Below, one piece after another: positions 61,997 to 64,000 of a DNA stretch of 64,000 nt. The position numbers and the translations under genes were made by a program. Location: the NCBI RefSeq assembly GCF_002078875.1, contig NC_034421.1, forward strand, positions 7,090,365 to 7,154,364, in the 5' to 3' direction. Source of the DNA: Numida meleagris. Taxonomy: Eukaryota > Chordata > Aves > Galliformes > Numididae. How positions within the stretch are numbered: position 1 is the stretch's first letter; the number at the start of each line of letters is the position of its first letter. The notes under the pieces are model-generated. The model did no database searches, had not been told where the DNA came from, and saw only the letters and a list, made by a program, of their open reading frames with translations.

Positions 61997-62222
61997 TCAG
62001 AGCGCCCCGGGCTGCGCGTAGCGGTACACGCAGACGCTGCCGTCCGCCCGGCCCGCCAGCAGCCCTGCACCCGCCGCGCTCCAGCGCACCAGAGTCCAGC
62101 GGTTGTCAGAGCCCGGCGGCAGCAGCGCGGTGCAGCAGCCCAGCAGCAGGTCCCACACCGCGATGGCCCCCGAGGTCAGCACGGCCGCGGCCCAGGCGTC
62201 CTTCACCTCCCCTTCCACGTAC
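61997..62222 (-). CDS. PALB2: PALB2 last exon (final WD40 blade, stop TGA)
   Basis: The exon follows acceptor gtctcccgtag and contains 226 coding nt. It encodes [58 protein letters not shown] and [16 protein letters not shown], with TGA at 61997-61999. It is much more GC-rich than the upstream exon, probably because it lies in the CpG island of NDUFAB1. Confidence 0.95.
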
Positions 62223-64000
62223 CTACGGGAGACACACCGCGTCACCGTGCTGCAGCTCGGCTGGGAAAACGCCGGCACGGCATTTAGTGCAGAGCTGTTT
62301 TTCACCCGGAAATTCCACGGGCACGTTTAAGCCAACTGTAGAGAACCAGGTTACGTTAAATATCGCGTCTTTAGTGCATCTGAAAGGAAAGGATGTTCAT
62401 GCAATCCTCCCCTAGCCTCAGTACGTGAAAATTGTTCCGTTAGCCAAGATCTCAATCTGCTAACACTTGTGCACATAGGAAATGTGACAGACGCAAGCAC
62501 GTTGCAAGACTGAGCCTTAACAGCTTAGTCTTCAAAACGCAAGAGGTAGGAAGGAAAAGGTCATCAGACTGCAAGCAGCTGCTTAGCATAAATAAACCCA
62601 GCAAAGTGCTACGGAACAGCACAAAGGCTCACACCAGTCTCATTTGCAGATATTTTCTCAGGAGGTTTTTGACTAAGGAGTTTGATGAATCCAGCTACAG
62701 CATTGCCATAATCACTTCGGTGGGGGGGAGGGAAGGGGAGGGGAGGGGAAAGAAAAAAAGCGTACAGCACGCAGAAAATCAGTTCTCCTGTTTGCTCACA
62801 GAGCTCTGGGGAGCAGAGCCCCTTGCTGAGCCATGACGCAGGGAGCTCAGAGGTTAGCTCCCAGCCTCGTGCAGGAAGCAGGCAGGAAACAGCCAACACC
62901 CTCAGTGCATTCTAACAAACGCGCAGCGCGAGTGGAAGTGATGGATGGCAGCCTCCTTATCACCGCAACGATGGCAGATGGCTCGCTGCCAGCACTGCTG
63001 CTCAGCTCGTTCATCGAGTCTCCTCCAAAACCAGCTGAAAGGTACCGTGAAGACGAGCACGAAGCATCCCCAGGGTACTTGCCTTCCAGCGTGACCAGGT
63101 GGGAGGGAGGAAAACATCACCCCAGCGCTTCTGGCTGTTTTCGGGTTGAATGCGACCACACGGAACGCGGGGTTTCCACAGGACTCGCTCTCTTTGGCAT
63201 GTGGATGACTTAAAACAACAAACAGCAGGCCCTGATACGCAGAGGAAAAATACATCACTAAAAATAACAGTAAGAGAGGGAGAAACTCCGAAGAATTTTC
63301 CAAAAATTAATTACTACTTTCTCTCTATAATCAAAGCCCCATGGATGGTGATGCATTGTTTTTACTGGATAAAACGCAAGTGGTTTACTTTCCTTATCAA
63401 ATTAGATAAAAAATAAAGCAGCTGCTGACTGATAAGGGCTGATGCAATACAGCAGAATGATAGCTCAGTGACCCCATGCATTCATGCGCTTACCCTTCTG
63501 CTTGGAAAAGCTAAACTTGCTGTAGGACCAGGGGACACTGAAAGTAAAATTTCTGGGCTTTAGTTTAATCCTTAGGAAATTATTAATTTAACAAAAATTC
63601 CATATAAACCAGCACCTCTCAGAACAGCCACAGACCAGCATGAAATATGCTGGGATAGATATTCACAGGAAGTCTCCAGAGTCTGACTCGAACCATCACT
63701 ATTAGACAAGACATTCTTGTCCCAAAATGTCACACGCTTACTAAGAACAATCAAATCCTTGACAACCACCAAATCCAGCTAGATCACAACACAGGTGGAA
63801 ACAAGTGGCAAAGAATCGCGTGTATGAAACCTGGCTTTGAACAGTTCATATCCTTAGGGATATAGATAAACAACAGCCACTCAAATAGGTTTTCTAATAA
63901 TGGCAATGTGCCATCATCATGCTAGCACCTGCCTGCAAAATGAAAGAGACTTACCAGGCACTGGCATTGAGCAACAGGACTTCTGCTTCCCACATAGCTT
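61997..64000 (-). CDS. PALB2: PALB2 C-terminal WD40 region (3' part, cut by window end)
   Basis: Partner and localizer of BRCA2 bridges BRCA1, BRCA2 and RAD51 in homologous recombination in the nucleus; its C-terminal WD40 propeller binds BRCA2. Two complete - strand exons read [17 protein letters not shown]...LPPGHAGR and [20 protein letters not shown]...[12 protein letters not shown], which match the last two PALB2 exons along their length, including the 149-nt size of the penultimate exon. A third exon edge is visible at 63955-64000. The rest of the gene continues beyond the window. Relative to human, the terminus has a few extra residues after VYRY (AQPGAL). Confidence 0.93.
62223..63082 (-). 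other. PALB2: PALB2 last intron (860 nt), GC donor
   Basis: The donor reads GGAAG|gcaagt and the acceptor ctcccgtag. A purine-rich GGGGAGGGAAGGGGAGGGG stretch (+ strand, about 62722-62748) lies inside. No other feature recognised. Confidence 0.8.
63083..63231 (-). CDS. PALB2: PALB2 penultimate exon (WD40 blade)
   Basis: 149 nt, acceptor tctgcgtatcag, donor AAG|gcaagt. It encodes [40 protein letters not shown] and SSLPPGHAG plus two bases of the next Arg codon, which the last exon completes. Confidence 0.95.
63232..63954 (-). other. PALB2: PALB2 intron, 723 nt
   Basis: No further PALB2 exon was found. A candidate TTTCAG...GGgtaagc segment near 63492-63535 does not keep the reading frame. Confidence 0.55.
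63955..64000 (-). CDS. PALB2: Edge of an upstream PALB2 exon (46 nt visible)
   Basis: A good donor TGCCTG|gtaagt ends an exon that continues past the window. The phase needed by the next exon (phase 0) gives [15 protein letters not shown]. Another phase gives [13 protein letters not shown]. The first fits the exon chain seen here, but the short piece cannot be verified by eye. Confidence 0.5.

Noticed and set aside
63492..63535. Possible PALB2 exon (tttcag ... GGgtaagc)
   Set aside because: Good-looking splice signals, but joining it to the next exon breaks the reading frame and the peptide ([14 protein letters not shown]) does not fit the expected region.

Overview
The window is nuclear DNA of a bird, most likely chicken or another galliform. 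It contains two 3'-truncated CR1 LINEs, the typical avian repeat. Genes are split into exons with GT-AG (twice GC-AG) introns, and the proteins match vertebrate families closely. The three runs of N (9431-9590, 53879-54258, 57414-58108) are assembly gaps, all in very GC-rich sequence. Gene names come from reading translated exons; no database was searched.

Layout. 1-9080 has no recognisable gene. It holds an orphan CpG island (about 2950-3760) and scattered AT-rich, homeodomain/POU-like motifs that could be enhancers. 9080-52870 is TNRC6A (GW182) on the + strand: a CpG-island promoter interrupted by a gap, 24 visible coding exons (10093-50439) and a 3'UTR of about 2.4 kb. The exon lengths sum to 5809 nt. 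Adding five missing bases (ATG plus two) gives exactly 1938 codons, so the frame is consistent throughout and the start codon probably lies in the gap at 9431-9590.

52.9-57.4 kb on the - strand holds a mucin-like, SEA/EGF, apparently type I membrane protein gene with IMPG-like (interphotoreceptor matrix proteoglycan-like) architecture. Nine coding exons are visible. The exon(s) for the transmembrane helix and the 5' end are hidden by gaps. Its stop codon lies only about 55 bp from the last TNRC6A poly(A) signal, and its own best poly(A) signal lies inside the TNRC6A 3'UTR, so the two transcripts probably overlap tail to tail.

59.3-61.8 kb on the - strand is NDUFAB1 (mitochondrial acyl carrier protein, 150 aa, three exons). 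61.9-64 kb on the - strand is the 3' end of PALB2 (last two exons plus the edge of a third). PALB2 runs into NDUFAB1 head to tail, with only 216 bp between the PALB2 stop and the NDUFAB1 ATG. That interval carries a PALB2 poly(A) signal, a near-perfect CTCF-like motif and an ETS site.

Functionally these are independent genes: miRNA silencing (TNRC6A), a cell-surface or matrix mucin, mitochondrial fatty-acid synthesis/complex I (NDUFAB1) and homologous recombination (PALB2). The features most worth a second look are the IMPG-like gene, the tail-to-tail overlap, the PALB2-NDUFAB1 compaction, two GC-AG introns (one only 74 nt) and a decayed-looking extra terminal exon inside NDUFAB1.
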